Shown: piece after piece, positions 36,559 to 46,535 of the stretch
Numbering within the stretch: the first letter of the stretch is position 1
Layout: the number at the start of each line of letters is the position of its first letter
Assembly: GCA_944320235.1 (NCBI GenBank)
Contig: CALUGQ010000001.1
Span: 1-64,000 of the forward strand
Source of the DNA: an uncultured Prevotella sp.
GTDB taxonomy: Bacteria > Bacteroidota > Bacteroidia > Bacteroidales > Bacteroidaceae
DNA length: 64,000 nt
Direction: 5' to 3'
Notes under the pieces: model-generated
Database searches by the model: none
What the model saw: only the letters and a program-made list of their open reading frames with translations
What the model was told of the DNA's origin: nothing
Position numbers and translations under genes: made by a program

Positions 36559-38472
36559 ATGATGAAAACAAAGCCTATTCGCAGCCTGCTCACGCTCATG
36601 GCAGTGCTCTGCGCGGCTTCGGCCATGGCCAGGGCGCGCACAATAGCCCGCCCGCAGTACGTGTGGAACAGCACCGAGGGGTTGGAAGTGGAGAGCATCA
36701 CGCTCTCCGACACAGCCACGACCGTAGCCATCCTCTACACCGGCAGGCCCAAGGAGCGGTTTTCCATCGCCCCCACGACCGCCCTTACCGCCACAGGCGG
36801 ACTCTCGTACCCATTGCTGTGGGCCTACGGCATAGAGCCGGGCAAGAAAGTGCGGCTGCCTGAATCGGGGCAGTTGCGGCTGAGTCTCGTGTTCGAACCC
36901 GTTGCAGAAGGCACACGCGAAGTGACGCTCAGCGAGACAGCCACGCCACGCAAGCGCGGCAAGACCATCGCCGGCATACGGCTCGACGGCCAACTGCCGC
37001 CGCTCGCCCTGCCCCAAGGCGTAGGCCAGCTGCCCGACGACACGGCATCACCACTGCCGGAACCTACATATAAATATGGCGTGGCGACGGTAAAAGTCCA
37101 CCTGTTGGAATACCAACCGGCCATGGACGGCATCAGCGTCAGGTGGAAACAACTTGGCATCTTCCAGCCAAACATATCGGTGTTGCAGCCTGTCGGCATA
37201 GACAGCACGGGCTGCAGCACTGTCAGCCTGCCCGTGGCCGCCACCACGCCGCTGGTGTTCCGTGCCAGCCCGTGGCCATACGACATCATCTGCTACGCCG
37301 AAGCAGGCCGCACCACCGACATTTACGTGAGCCTGCGCGAACTCTCGCGCCGCAGCTCCGCGCTGCATAAAGGCGACCGGGGCCACGGCCCGATAGCCTA
37401 CTTCAGCGGCCCCCACGCCCTGCTGGCCCAGGAACTGACCGACAACCCCAACCCCTGGTTGTCCTTGTGGAATCAGGAAGGCATAGAGCACTGGAGCGCG
37501 GAGCGGTACGCCGAGCACGTGGAGAACCTGCACCGCGAACGCTCCAGGCGGTGGGGCAAGCTGCCCGTGAGCCGCGCCACGCGCGAAGTGGAAGCGATGA
37601 CAAACGATTTCGAACTGCTCTCCAACCTCGAAATGGGAACGGCAGCGCTCAGAAACGCCCGCCTCAACAATGGCGTGATGAGCAGTGAAGAAGACACACA
37701 GGAGTTCTACTACAGCCTGCAAGACTCCATGCGCAGCCACATGAAAAGCTGCGGCGCACTGAAATCGCTCAACAACCCCAAGGCGTTGTTCTCCACAGGT
37801 TACTCATCCTGGATAGGATTTTATCCCGACGATATGCTCATAAAAGCCTTCGGAACAAACAAAGGAACATACTTCACCGACAAAAAGGCAGGGGATCTGT
37901 TCCAAAAGATAGCTTGGGAGCACACCGCGCTGACCGCCGCCGACCGCCAAACCATGGACTCGCTGCCCGCCAGCTACCGCGAATACTTGGAAGAGGCCAA
38001 CGACTCGCTGCTCCAAGAGAAGGCCGACCGTGAGCGCAGGGCCATGGCCATGCTGCGCCAAACGCCCGCCGCGCCAGACTCGCTGCTGCTCGACTCCATC
38101 GTGGCGCGATACAAGGGCAAGGCTGTGGTGGTGGATATGTGGTACACACGATGCGGCCATTGCATAAGAGGATTCCAGGACACGAAGGCCATCCGCGACG
38201 AGATGGCCGGCCGCGGCGTGGTGTTCGTCTACTTAGACAACACCGACTGGTCGTCGACCGATGCGTGGAAATACCTCGCTGGCGACTTAAAGGGGGAGCA
38301 CTACAGGCTGCCGCTAAGGCAATGGAAGCACATACTTGAAAACGACTACCACGGCACCGGGGCGCCAACATACGGCTTCTACGACCGAACGGGCCGCCTG
38401 CGCAACGTACACTGTGGCTACATGGACGCCCCGCTCTACAAAAAGCAGCTTACGAAGCTACTCGAAAAATGA
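36559..38472 (+). CDS. TlpA-like thioredoxin-fold protein with large N-terminal domain
   Basis: 637 residues. A signal peptide (about 1-24, ending AMARA) precedes about 480 residues of unassigned, probably periplasmic, sequence. The C-terminal thioredoxin domain (about 510-637) has the redox pair Cys532-Gly-His-Cys535 in WYTRCGHCIRGF. The frame opens at 36466 but only the ATG pair at 36559/36562 gives a signal peptide. Because dsbD lies two genes upstream, I infer it is a reduced-thiol or disulfide-exchange protein fed by DsbD. Confidence 0.82.
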   Translation: MMKTKPIRSLLTLMAVLCAASAMARARTIARPQYVWNSTEGLEVESITLSDTATTVAILYTGRPKERFSIAPTTALTATGGLSYPLLWAYGIEPGKKVRLPESGQLRLSLVFEPVAEGTREVTLSETATPRKRGKTIAGIRLDGQLPPLALPQGVGQLPDDTASPLPEPTYKYGVATVKVHLLEYQPAMDGISVRWKQLGIFQPNISVLQPVGIDSTGCSTVSLPVAATTPLVFRASPWPYDIICYAEAGRTTDIYVSLRELSRRSSALHKGDRGHGPIAYFSGPHALLAQELTDNPNPWLSLWNQEGIEHWSAERYAEHVENLHRERSRRWGKLPVSRATREVEAMTNDFELLSNLEMGTAALRNARLNNGVMSSEEDTQEFYYSLQDSMRSHMKSCGALKSLNNPKALFSTGYSSWIGFYPDDMLIKAFGTNKGTYFTDKKAGDLFQKIAWEHTALTAADRQTMDSLPASYREYLEEANDSLLQEKADRERRAMAMLRQTPAAPDSLLLDSIVARYKGKAVVVDMWYTRCGHCIRGFQDTKAIRDEMAGRGVVFVYLDNTDWSSTDAWKYLAGDLKGEHYRLPLRQWKHILENDYHGTGAPTYGFYDRTGRLRNVHCGYMDAPLYKKQLTKLLEK

Positions 38473-38497
38473 GACGAAACAAACCCTAAAATTATCA

Positions 38498-38535
38498 TAA
38501 AAAACGAGAACGGCACTGCCATTCTCGTTTTTTTT
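38498..38535 (+). terminator. Rho-independent terminator after the thioredoxin-like gene
   Basis: AAAACGAGAA (38501-38510) pairs with TTCTCGTTTT (38522-38531), followed by more T residues. Confidence 0.88.
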
Positions 38536-38538
38536 GAG

Positions 38539-38546
38539 TATTTTTG
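38539..38546 (+). promoter_or_regulatory. -7 box of aldA
   Basis: TATTTTTG directly after the terminator, 52 nt before the ATG at 38599. Confidence 0.7.
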
Positions 38547-38598
38547 CCTAGCATCCGAAAGATGCAACGGCTAACAATCTACCTAAAACATAAGCAAA

Positions 38599-40038
38599 AT
38601 GAAAAATCTCAAGATGTACATCAACGGCGAGTTCGTTGAGAGCAGTTCCGGCAAATGGATTGAAGTGCTTAACCCCTCCACCGAGGAAGTGATCAGCCGC
38701 CAGCCGGAAGGAACAGTGGAAGACGTGAACCGCGCCCTCGACGCCGCCCAGGCAGCGCAGAAGGCATGGGCTGCCACGCCTGCGATAGAGCGCGCATCGT
38801 ACCTGCACAAGATGGCCGACGGCATACGCAAGCGCAAGGACCAGTTCATCGACATCATCATGCGCGAGCAGGGAAAGACCCTCTCCTGGGCAACGACGGA
38901 GGTGAACGTGACGGCCGACTACTTCGACTACATGGCCTCGTTCGCCCGCCACATCGAGGGCGAAGTGATCCCGAGCGACCGCCGGGGCGAGACAATCATC
39001 CTCACGAAGCGCCCAATCGGCGTGGTGGCAGGCATCCTGCCGTGGAACTTCCCCTTCTTCCTCATAGCCCGAAAGGCAGGCGCAGCCCTCATAGCAGGCT
39101 GCACGATAGTCATCAAGCCGTCGCAGCTCACGCCTGAGAACTGCACGGAGTTCGCCCACGTTGTAGAGGAGTCGGGCCTGCCCGCAGGCGTGATAAACAT
39201 CGTGACCGGGCGCGGCAGCGTCATAGGCAACGAGATGGCGGGCAGCCCCAAGATAGGCATAGTGAGCGTGACGGGCAGCGTAGGCGCAGGCGAGAGCATC
39301 ATGAAGGCCGCCGCCACGAACATAACCAAGGTGTCGCTCGAGCTGGGCGGCAAGGCCCCGGCCATAGTGTTCCCCGACGCCGACCTTGAGGCGGCAGCAC
39401 AGTGGGTGCTCGACAGCCGCATAGGCAACAACGGCCAGATATGCAACAACGCCGAGCGCCTGTATGTGCACAAGGCTGTGAAGAAGGAGTTCACGGAGAT
39501 ACTGAAGCGCAAGTTCGAGGCTGTGAAGGTGGGCGACCCTTGCAAGGACCACACCGTAGACATGGGTCCGCTCGTGGAGAAGCGCGCCCTGGAGAGCGTG
39601 GAGGCCAAGGTTGAGAACGCCGTGAAGCAAGGAGCGAAGGTGCTCTGCGGCGGCCACCGCGTGGGAGACAAGGGATATTTCTATGCCGCCACGCTGCTCG
39701 ACGACTGCACGCAGGACATGGACATCATCCACGAGGAGACGTTCGGCCCGGTGCTGCCCATCGTTGAGTTCGAGGACACCGACCAAGTGATAGCCTGGGC
39801 CAACGACGTTGAGTACGGCCTGGCATCCTCTGTGTTCACCAAGGACATCGACACGGCTGCCAAGGTGACGCGCGGCCTGGAGTTCGGCGAGACGTACATA
39901 AACCGCGAGCACTTCGAGGCGATGCAGGGATTCCACGCCGGAGTGAAGAAGAGCGGCATAGGCGGAGCCGACGGCAAGCACGGAGTGGAGGAATACCTCG
40001 TTACCCACGTGACTTACCTCGACACCCACTACGAGTAA
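38599..40038 (+). CDS. aldA: Aldehyde dehydrogenase, lactaldehyde/glycolaldehyde type
   Basis: 479 residues of the NAD(P)-dependent aldehyde dehydrogenase fold. The general base is Glu248 in VSLELGGKAP and the nucleophile is Cys282 in GQICNNAERLYV, a form close to E. coli AldA. The NAD-binding segment PWNFPFFLIARK is near residue 150. AldA oxidises L-lactaldehyde, the product of rhamnose and fucose breakdown, to lactate. That fits the rhamnose-releasing enzymes encoded here, though no rhamnose kinase or aldolase gene is in the window. It has its own promoter and terminators on both sides. Confidence 0.88.
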   Translation: MKNLKMYINGEFVESSSGKWIEVLNPSTEEVISRQPEGTVEDVNRALDAAQAAQKAWAATPAIERASYLHKMADGIRKRKDQFIDIIMREQGKTLSWATTEVNVTADYFDYMASFARHIEGEVIPSDRRGETIILTKRPIGVVAGILPWNFPFFLIARKAGAALIAGCTIVIKPSQLTPENCTEFAHVVEESGLPAGVINIVTGRGSVIGNEMAGSPKIGIVSVTGSVGAGESIMKAAATNITKVSLELGGKAPAIVFPDADLEAAAQWVLDSRIGNNGQICNNAERLYVHKAVKKEFTEILKRKFEAVKVGDPCKDHTVDMGPLVEKRALESVEAKVENAVKQGAKVLCGGHRVGDKGYFYAATLLDDCTQDMDIIHEETFGPVLPIVEFEDTDQVIAWANDVEYGLASSVFTKDIDTAAKVTRGLEFGETYINREHFEAMQGFHAGVKKSGIGGADGKHGVEEYLVTHVTYLDTHYE

Positions 40039-40058
40039 GCAAGGCGCAAGCATACGGC

Positions 40059-40100
40059 AAAGGCCGCCGCACTCACGATATGTTGAGTGCGGCGGCCTTT
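40059..40100. terminator. Strong bidirectional terminator between aldA and the beta-barrel gene
   Basis: A perfect 17-bp stem: AAAGGCCGCCGCACTCA (40059-40075) with its reverse complement at 40084-40100, loop of 8 nt. The stem itself ends in TTT in both directions. Confidence 0.88.
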
Positions 40101-40182
40101 CCGTATCCGCCAGCCTGTCGGCGGCACGCCGGTCAAAAGCCAGCGAAGTCAGCGCGGCGCAGCCCCCAGGGAGGCCGGGCTG

Positions 40183-40860
40183 TCAGAAGTTTACGCCGAA
40201 ATTCAAGTAGAAGCAGCCTGTGCGCGAAGTGTCAAAGTCGCTGTGGCAGATGTTGGCCAAGCCGAAGTCGTAGGCCATCTCGGCGTAAATCATCTGGTAC
40301 TCCGCGCCGCAGCCAATACGCAGTCCGCCATCGAAGCGCTTGAAGAAGTTATCAGAGAACGACGAATATACCTCGCGGTTATCCTTGCTCGTGCCGTAGT
40401 TCTTGACCTTGCCGCCCACGCCGCAGGCCAGCCATCCGCCCGCAAAGGGCTGAATGCTGAAGTTGCCGTCGATGTCGTACTTGTATTTTGCCAGGATGGG
40501 CAGTTCGATATAGTTCAGGTCGTAGGTGAACTTCACCCTCTCTGACGTCACGCCGTCAGAGACCTCCACCCGGCCGTTGCCGCCCTTCTCGGTGTAGAAG
40601 AGGCCTGTTTCAAGGTAAACCGGGGCGGCAGGCGAAAGCTGGAAGCCAATGATGGCGCCGATGTTAAGCCCCGAGCGCACGCTGCCGCCGTCGAGGATGT
40701 CATCGTCTGAATTGACCGTGGCCAGCGACCAGCCCAGCCGCAAGCCGTAATACACATTGTGCTCCTCGGTGTATGACGAGTTGAACGGCCCTACATACTG
40801 AGCCATCGACGGCATGGCCATGATGGCGGCAACAGCCGTCAGTAGCATCTTCTTCATCAT
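40183..40860 (-). CDS. PorT-like outer-membrane beta-barrel protein
   Basis: 225 residues. A signal peptide ends near residue 20 (MPSMAQ), followed by eight or so amphipathic strands, for example YYGLRLGWSLATV, GLNIGAIIGFQL, VYLETGLFYTEKGG, YIELPILAKYKY, and a terminal aromatic FYLNFGVNF that suits BAM recognition. It belongs to the porin/PorT-like barrel group widespread in Bacteroidetes; function unknown. A single-gene unit with a clear promoter. Confidence 0.85.
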   Translation of the reverse strand: MMKKMLLTAVAAIMAMPSMAQYVGPFNSSYTEEHNVYYGLRLGWSLATVNSDDDILDGGSVRSGLNIGAIIGFQLSPAAPVYLETGLFYTEKGGNGRVEVSDGVTSERVKFTYDLNYIELPILAKYKYDIDGNFSIQPFAGGWLACGVGGKVKNYGTSKDNREVYSSFSDNFFKRFDGGLRIGCGAEYQMIYAEMAYDFGLANICHSDFDTSRTGCFYLNFGVNF

Positions 40861-40891
40861 TCTGGTTTAGTTCTTAAATGTTTATAGGCTG

Positions 40892-40899
40892 CAAAGGTA
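40892..40899 (-). promoter_or_regulatory. -7 box of the beta-barrel gene
   Basis: On the minus strand TACCTTTG (40899-40892), 31 nt before the ATG. Confidence 0.75.
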
Positions 40900-41068
40900 G
40901 GCGTTATTTCGCTAACGGCAAAATGATTTGTATTAAAAATCCTTGAAGGCGGGAAGCCTGCGCGTGCAGACGGAGAGTCTGTAACCTTAAATATTTTTCA
41001 GCAGGTGGGGTGGTTCTTGCCTGTCGCTTCTGCCGTCCACATAACCTCCTGGCGCTCAAGAGGTTGCC

Positions 41069-41170
41069 GTTACAGGACGTTTTACACCGCCAAACAGGCC
41101 GTTTTAGAGTTCCATTCTGCCTGTTTCAGCCCAAAGGGCAGCCCGTTTTGCAACGCATTCCCCACCATGC
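41069..41170. repeat. 22-bp-period palindrome array, copy F
   Basis: Units begin at 41069, 41091, 41113 and 41135: GTTACAGGACGTTTT, CAAACAGGCCGTTTT, CATTCTGCCTGTTTC and AGGGCAGCCCGTTTT. The flank GCAACGCATTCCCCACC begins at 41150. It lies 170 bp upstream of the beta-barrel gene promoter. The remaining gap (41171-41327) shows nothing clear. Confidence 0.83.
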
Positions 41171-41327
41171 AAACACACAGCCACAACGCGGTAAACATAA
41201 TTTACCACCAGCAAAAACGGCAAATTGGCCGGTGCCAAACTTGTAAAACGCAAAAAGGCTGCGCCATGTTGCCACGAATCAGCCCTGAACACAGCCACAG
41301 GGCCACCGCTTAACGGACTGGCTAAAA

Positions 41328-41366
41328 CAAAAAGGCCGCGCCAACAGACATGGCGCAGCCTTCTTT
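41328..41366 (-). terminator. Terminator of the GH35-GH2 operon
   Basis: On the minus strand AAGGCTGCGCCA pairs with TGGCGCGGCCTT (one mismatch) around a 7-nt loop, followed by TTTTG. It lies 30 nt past the GH2 stop. Confidence 0.8.
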
Positions 41367-41395
41367 TACCTTTTTACCCTTTTACCTTTTTACCC

Positions 41396-44248
41396 TTACT
41401 TGAGTTTCGGCTTCAGCTCATCGGGCGAATCGTTGGTGAACATATTCACCGCCGGAGCCTCGTTCTCGAACAGGTTGGTGATGACCTGAGGGTCGAGTGT
41501 GATGGCGGGACGGAACTCATCGCTCTTCATGTAGTCGATGATGGCCTTGCGCATCTGGCGCGCCACGGGCCTGCTGTCAAGGTCGCCGCTGATGTCCATC
41601 GTGGTCATGAGCAGGCGGCCTCCCGCCACGTTGGCCTCGACAAGCATTCCGAGCTTGCGGCTTATGTGCCATGTGTCGATGGGCTGTATGGGCGGCTGGT
41701 AGGCTGCGGGGAAGTCGCGGAGGTTCATCACCTGCGCCTTGTTGAGCAGTTCCCACCAGTTCAGGTTGCTCCAGTTGTCGGTGGGGAACTGGCGGAAGAG
41801 CGGATGGGCCGTGTCAATGCTGGCTCCCGTGGTGTGCGGCGGGCGCATCTTGAACCAGCTCGTGTTCCAGAACACAGGCAGGTAGGTCTGCTTCACGTCG
41901 TTGCCGAAGCGCACCTTGCCCGCCGCCTCTATCAGCACGCGGCCTCCTTTCTGCAGCGTTGCCACGGCTTTCGCGTCGAGTGTGTCGGTGACAAGGATTC
42001 CTTCGGCCTCTGGCATGGCCGTATCGGCGGGATAGACCCAGAAGTCCCAGCTGTTCTCTATCTTCTGGCCAACATCGTTCTTGGGCTTGGTGGCCACGGT
42101 GAGCGTCAGTTTTGTCGGTTCGGCAAAGGCCGAGAGCGGCATGGATACAGTGCCGAGCGCCCTGTTCTTGCCCACAGTTATGTCGCCACTGAAGAGCTGC
42201 CCCGAGGCCACCTCAGCCCCCTTGGCATCGCGGACGGTATATGTGGTGAGCGCATCGACGAGCGTCTCGCGGTATGCGTTGTACATCTCCACGCCCACAC
42301 GCAGCGTCTCTTTGTTTGTGTAAACGAACTTGGGGAACTTTGCCAGCGGCACTATCGGCGAGCAGAAACGGCTCCACTGGTCGGCGGTGCAGTAGCCCTT
42401 CTCGCGCCAGAACACGTTGAGCACACCCACGAGGGCCGTACCCTGGCCGCTGTAGTCGTTGAGAGCGAGCATCTGGAAGCCCGCGTAGTCGGGCGTGCGG
42501 AGGTTGCGCTCCACGTCGTATTTATAGGCGAGGGTCTGCAACTTGCCGCTGGCCATGAGGAATTTCTCGGCCTGCGAGGCCATGCCGTTGTCTTTCAGCA
42601 GGTCGGCGAATATCTCGAAGTTGCGCGCTTTGTACGCCCCGGTGTACTGCGAGGTTTCTTTCAGGTCAGGGAACGCGCACCACTGGCCCAGCTCGTGGCT
42701 CAGGTAAGGCTCGTTAACGTCGAACACTATCGGCTTGCGGCCTTTTTGCGTCACCTGCATAATGTTGGGAAGAAAGTCGTCAGTTGACTGCGGTGCGCGT
42801 CGGTCCCAGTCCAGTCCGCGCGCGCCTCCCTTGACGTGGAACTCGCTCTTGGGGTCCCAGGCCCATCCGCCGCCCACCGACGCACCGCAATACACGCGGC
42901 GGCGGTCGCCCGTCTGCTTCCAGTGGTCAACGAAGTCGCCTACCCACGTCACCCAGTCGCCCGCAGGCTCGTTGCCGGCGGCCAGCATACAGAACGAAGG
43001 ATGGTTGCCGTAGTGCTCCACCATGCGCTCCGTCTCCTGCAACAGATAGTGGTCTATGTTCATGCCGCGGTTCAGGCGCACGCCGTGGTTGGGCCACGAC
43101 GGCCCCTCGGGCTGCAGGTAGAAGCCCACCTTGTCGGCAGCCTTGAAGGCCGCTTCGGGCGGACAGTAGGAGTGGAAGCGCATCATGTTCAACCCATACT
43201 CCTTGCACTTGCGGAACACAGCGAGCCACGACTCCTCGTCGGTGGGAGGGTATCCCGTGAGCGGGAAGCAGCAGTTCTCCACCGTTCCGCGCATCCAGAT
43301 AGGCCGTCCGTTAAGGTAGAACTGGCGGCCGCGCACCTCTATCTTGCGCATTCCGAAGTCGGTTGTCACGGTGTCAGAGCCGAGCACCGAGGTGAGCGTA
43401 TATAGGTTAGGCTCGAACTCGTCCCACAGCTTCACGTCGTCGCCCATGGGCAGCGTCACCCTCACCACTCCGTCGGCGTCGGCCACGAGTTTCTTGCACT
43501 CGTGGTCCTTGCCCGCCACGTTGAAATGCAGGTCATATTTTCCCTTTCCGCCAACGATGCGTAGCTTCACGTCGATGGTCTTCGCGTCGATGTCGGGATA
43601 TATCTGCACATTATTTATATACACCTCGGGGCGCGACTGCAACTCCATCAGCCCGGCAATGCCGTTCCAGTCGCCCTGCGTCTGGTCGGTAACGCTGTGA
43701 GAGTCCTGCCCCACGCACACGTTCTCTATGCCGTTGTAAACCTTCACGGCAATGTCGTTGTCCTGCCCCGGCACGAGATATTCGCTAACGTCGAACACGT
43801 GAGGCACGCTCAGCGACGAGTCGCGGCCCACCTCCTTGCCGTTAATGAACACCGTGGTCTCTATGTGCGGGCGCTCCAGATGGAGCAGAACGCGCCGCCT
43901 CTTCCACTCTTTCGGCACGCTGACCGTGCGGCTGTACCACGCGTTGCCCACATAGTGCTTCTCCGGAGTGAGGAAGAAGGGAAACTTCATCTTGCCCGGC
44001 TGGCGGTATTTCTCCATGTACGGGTTGAAGAAGAACGACGAGTCGTACAGGCTGCTCACCCATTTCGTCTCCACCGTCACCTCGTCTCCCTTGCCGTTGG
44101 TGAGCATGGAGCCGGGCAAAGTCACCTTGTCATTATACTCAGGCTTGTCGCCCTGTGCGAATTTCCATTCGCCCGACAAGTCTATCCTGTCTTGTGCAGT
44201 GGCCGCCATGCAGGCCATTGCCGCCAATGTAAGCAAATATTTCTTCAT
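41396..44248 (-). CDS. Glycoside hydrolase family 2 protein (beta-galactosidase-like)
   Basis: 950 residues with a signal peptide of about 19 residues. Order: sugar-binding jelly roll (about 20-205), immunoglobulin-like domain (about 206-305), TIM barrel (about 306-600) and a C-terminal extension. The acid/base is probably Glu427 in LAAGNEPAGDW and the nucleophile probably Glu519 in YLSHELGQW. The wording around both is unlike classical LacZ, so the beta-linked sugar it removes is uncertain (galactose, glucuronate or other). It is translationally coupled to GH35 (ATGA overlap). Confidence 0.9.
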   Translation of the reverse strand: MKKYLLTLAAMACMAATAQDRIDLSGEWKFAQGDKPEYNDKVTLPGSMLTNGKGDEVTVETKWVSSLYDSSFFFNPYMEKYRQPGKMKFPFFLTPEKHYVGNAWYSRTVSVPKEWKRRRVLLHLERPHIETTVFINGKEVGRDSSLSVPHVFDVSEYLVPGQDNDIAVKVYNGIENVCVGQDSHSVTDQTQGDWNGIAGLMELQSRPEVYINNVQIYPDIDAKTIDVKLRIVGGKGKYDLHFNVAGKDHECKKLVADADGVVRVTLPMGDDVKLWDEFEPNLYTLTSVLGSDTVTTDFGMRKIEVRGRQFYLNGRPIWMRGTVENCCFPLTGYPPTDEESWLAVFRKCKEYGLNMMRFHSYCPPEAAFKAADKVGFYLQPEGPSWPNHGVRLNRGMNIDHYLLQETERMVEHYGNHPSFCMLAAGNEPAGDWVTWVGDFVDHWKQTGDRRRVYCGASVGGGWAWDPKSEFHVKGGARGLDWDRRAPQSTDDFLPNIMQVTQKGRKPIVFDVNEPYLSHELGQWCAFPDLKETSQYTGAYKARNFEIFADLLKDNGMASQAEKFLMASGKLQTLAYKYDVERNLRTPDYAGFQMLALNDYSGQGTALVGVLNVFWREKGYCTADQWSRFCSPIVPLAKFPKFVYTNKETLRVGVEMYNAYRETLVDALTTYTVRDAKGAEVASGQLFSGDITVGKNRALGTVSMPLSAFAEPTKLTLTVATKPKNDVGQKIENSWDFWVYPADTAMPEAEGILVTDTLDAKAVATLQKGGRVLIEAAGKVRFGNDVKQTYLPVFWNTSWFKMRPPHTTGASIDTAHPLFRQFPTDNWSNLNWWELLNKAQVMNLRDFPAAYQPPIQPIDTWHISRKLGMLVEANVAGGRLLMTTMDISGDLDSRPVARQMRKAIIDYMKSDEFRPAITLDPQVITNLFENEAPAVNMFTNDSPDELKPKLK

Positions 44249-46278
44249 AATCTGTTGGTTACTGACACTTTAAGCACCTCTTCTCCCGGCTCGCCGACGT
44301 TGGCCTCGCGGGGGAAATAGACAGGCATATCCTTCTGGAGCGGCAGGATGCGCAGCTCCAGCTGCTTGCAGTCGGCGGGCAGTCGCCACAGGCCGAGGAG
44401 GAACGGGCGGCCGTTGTAGAAGTTGTCGGCCACAAGCTTGCCATCGGCATAGAGTCTGGCCACGTCGCCGCGGTAGTCTATCTGCAACAGGCGGCCTTTG
44501 CGAAGGCGAGGCTCCGGCAGGTCGATGGTGTAGACGGCAGCCGCATCGAAGTCGGCGTCAGACGGCTGCTCTGCCACCTTCATCGCCCCCATCTTTATCT
44601 GGCGCGGCGCGCCAGCCTCCCTCACCTTGGTCAGCTTGACACCCACCGCGAGGTCATCAACACCGTAAACCGGCAGGAAGAGCCTACCGGCCTCGTCGGA
44701 ATCGAGCAGGTAGATGTTGCGGTAGACGGGCTTCTCCGTGCCGCGCGGCTTCACGTTCCTGAGCGTCTTGCCGTCTACGCATATCTCGGTTGGCACGCCT
44801 TTTATCTGCTCCAGGTATATCTTTCCGTCGCGCTTGGCAATGATTTGCGCCGTGGCATACTTTATGCCGTCTATGTTTACGGGGAAGATGCAGGCCGTGC
44901 CGGCGGGTATGGTCATCGGCTTGCGTGGGAACTTTACGCCCAACACATCGAACTGCACACCCTTCTTGTCGGTCAGGTTCTGCAGTCTCTCATAGTTGTT
45001 CACGAAGACAAAGCCACTGTCGCCCAGCGAACGGTATGCCCAGCGCAGGTGTGTGTCGTCACCCTTCTTGATGTCTTGCGGACATGGGAAGGTGGCATCC
45101 ATCGGCGCGAGCGTCTCCGCGAAGTCGTGCATGAACAGGTGCAGCTTGCGCAGGAGGTAATAGTGAGGGTACGTCTGGCCGTATTCTCCAAGCGGGGCGT
45201 AGTACTCGTAGCTCTTCACGGGCAGGTCGTTGTGGTTCGTGGCGGGCGAAGCCTGGCGCTCGTTGAGGTGGGTCAGCTTGCCGTCGGGGTTGGTCCCGCC
45301 GTGGTACATATAGTAGCCGAGCAGGTTGCTGCCGCTGCCCAGTTTCACCACTGCCATCGAATAGGCATCCTCGGGGTACACATATACGCGGCGATGGTAC
45401 GAGGGAATCATGCCGCCGCCAAGCTCGCAGGTGAAGTAAGGGTACTGTTCGTCGCCCTTGCTCAGCCTTTCTTTCTGCTCTCCGAGCTGCTCGGTGGCTA
45501 TGGCCGTGGAGCTGCGGAACGCCTTGAAGTTGAAGGCTTTGTAGTAGTTTCCGGCCGTCTCCTTGGTTGAGCGGTCCCAGAAGCCGTCGGCATAGTCGCC
45601 ATATAGCGGTATCATCTCGCCGAAAGGCACGGGCCTGGTAAGCTCGGGCCAGCCCGTGCGGGTGTAGAACGGCAGGTCGAAACCTATCGAGAGGGCGAGC
45701 TTCTTGAGCGCCATGAGGTAGTTGCCGTTGCGCTGCTCGTTGTCAAACTGCACGGCAACGACCGGCCCTCCGTCCTTCCACTGCATCCCGATCACCTGCG
45801 AATAGATCTGGCGGTAGAGTTTGTCTACATACGCCATGAACTGCTTGTTGGTGTCGCGCGTCTTGCATCCCTTGGTGAACACCCAGTCGGGGATGCCGCC
45901 GCAGCGCACCTCGCCGTGGCAAAACGGGCCGATGCGCAGTATGACGGGCAGCCTCTCTGCCTTGCAAATCTCGAGGAAGCGGCGCAGGTCGCGCTGCCCG
46001 CTCCAGTCGAACACGCCCTCCTGCTCCTCTACATGGTTCCAAAAGACGTAGTTGGCAATCATTGTCACTCCGCCTTCCTTCATCTTGCGCACCTCCCTCT
46101 CCCACTCGTCGGCAGGTATGCGGGAGTAATGCACCTCGCCCATCACGGGAACCACGCGCCTGCCGCCTATGATAAGGCTGCGCGAATCCCACTTAACCTC
46201 CGGCACGCCGGCCTGCAACGGCAGTGCCGACAGAGCCGACGCAAACATCAGCGCCATCAGTTTTGTCTTTGTCTTCAT
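44245..46278 (-). CDS. Glycoside hydrolase family 35 beta-galactosidase
   Basis: 677 residues with a signal peptide ending near residue 23. The GH35 barrel has GEVHYSRIPADEWEREVRKMK near residue 47, the acid/base Glu181 in QFDNEQRNG and the nucleophile Glu285 in YFTCELGGGM, followed by C-terminal beta domains. It removes terminal beta-galactose, for example from galactan or arabinogalactan side chains of pectin. First gene of a two-gene unit with GH2. Confidence 0.93.
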   Translation of the reverse strand: MKTKTKLMALMFASALSALPLQAGVPEVKWDSRSLIIGGRRVVPVMGEVHYSRIPADEWEREVRKMKEGGVTMIANYVFWNHVEEQEGVFDWSGQRDLRRFLEICKAERLPVILRIGPFCHGEVRCGGIPDWVFTKGCKTRDTNKQFMAYVDKLYRQIYSQVIGMQWKDGGPVVAVQFDNEQRNGNYLMALKKLALSIGFDLPFYTRTGWPELTRPVPFGEMIPLYGDYADGFWDRSTKETAGNYYKAFNFKAFRSSTAIATEQLGEQKERLSKGDEQYPYFTCELGGGMIPSYHRRVYVYPEDAYSMAVVKLGSGSNLLGYYMYHGGTNPDGKLTHLNERQASPATNHNDLPVKSYEYYAPLGEYGQTYPHYYLLRKLHLFMHDFAETLAPMDATFPCPQDIKKGDDTHLRWAYRSLGDSGFVFVNNYERLQNLTDKKGVQFDVLGVKFPRKPMTIPAGTACIFPVNIDGIKYATAQIIAKRDGKIYLEQIKGVPTEICVDGKTLRNVKPRGTEKPVYRNIYLLDSDEAGRLFLPVYGVDDLAVGVKLTKVREAGAPRQIKMGAMKVAEQPSDADFDAAAVYTIDLPEPRLRKGRLLQIDYRGDVARLYADGKLVADNFYNGRPFLLGLWRLPADCKQLELRILPLQKDMPVYFPREANVGEPGEEVLKVSVTNRL

Positions 46279-46346
46279 ACAGTACTATTGGTTATTTTAT
46301 AGTTTATCTTTTGATAGTTTTGGGTTATTGGAAAAATTCTATGATG

Positions 46347-46354
46347 CAAATTTA
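46347..46354 (-). promoter_or_regulatory. -7 box of the GH35-GH2 operon
   Basis: On the minus strand TAAATTTG (46354-46347), 68 nt before the GH35 ATG. Confidence 0.7.
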
Positions 46355-46535
46355 ACGATTATCGGCCACATACGCAAGCTGACAAACATAAATATGACCC
46401 GGCGGCATAATATCCTGCGCACTGCGAAACAGGCATAGGCATCGTGCCATGAAGCCGCGCCACGGCCTCGGTTCTGCCATGCCTGAACAACACCTGGAAT
46501 CGCCCCGCCTACAGCCCTCTGCCGAACCGTTTTGC

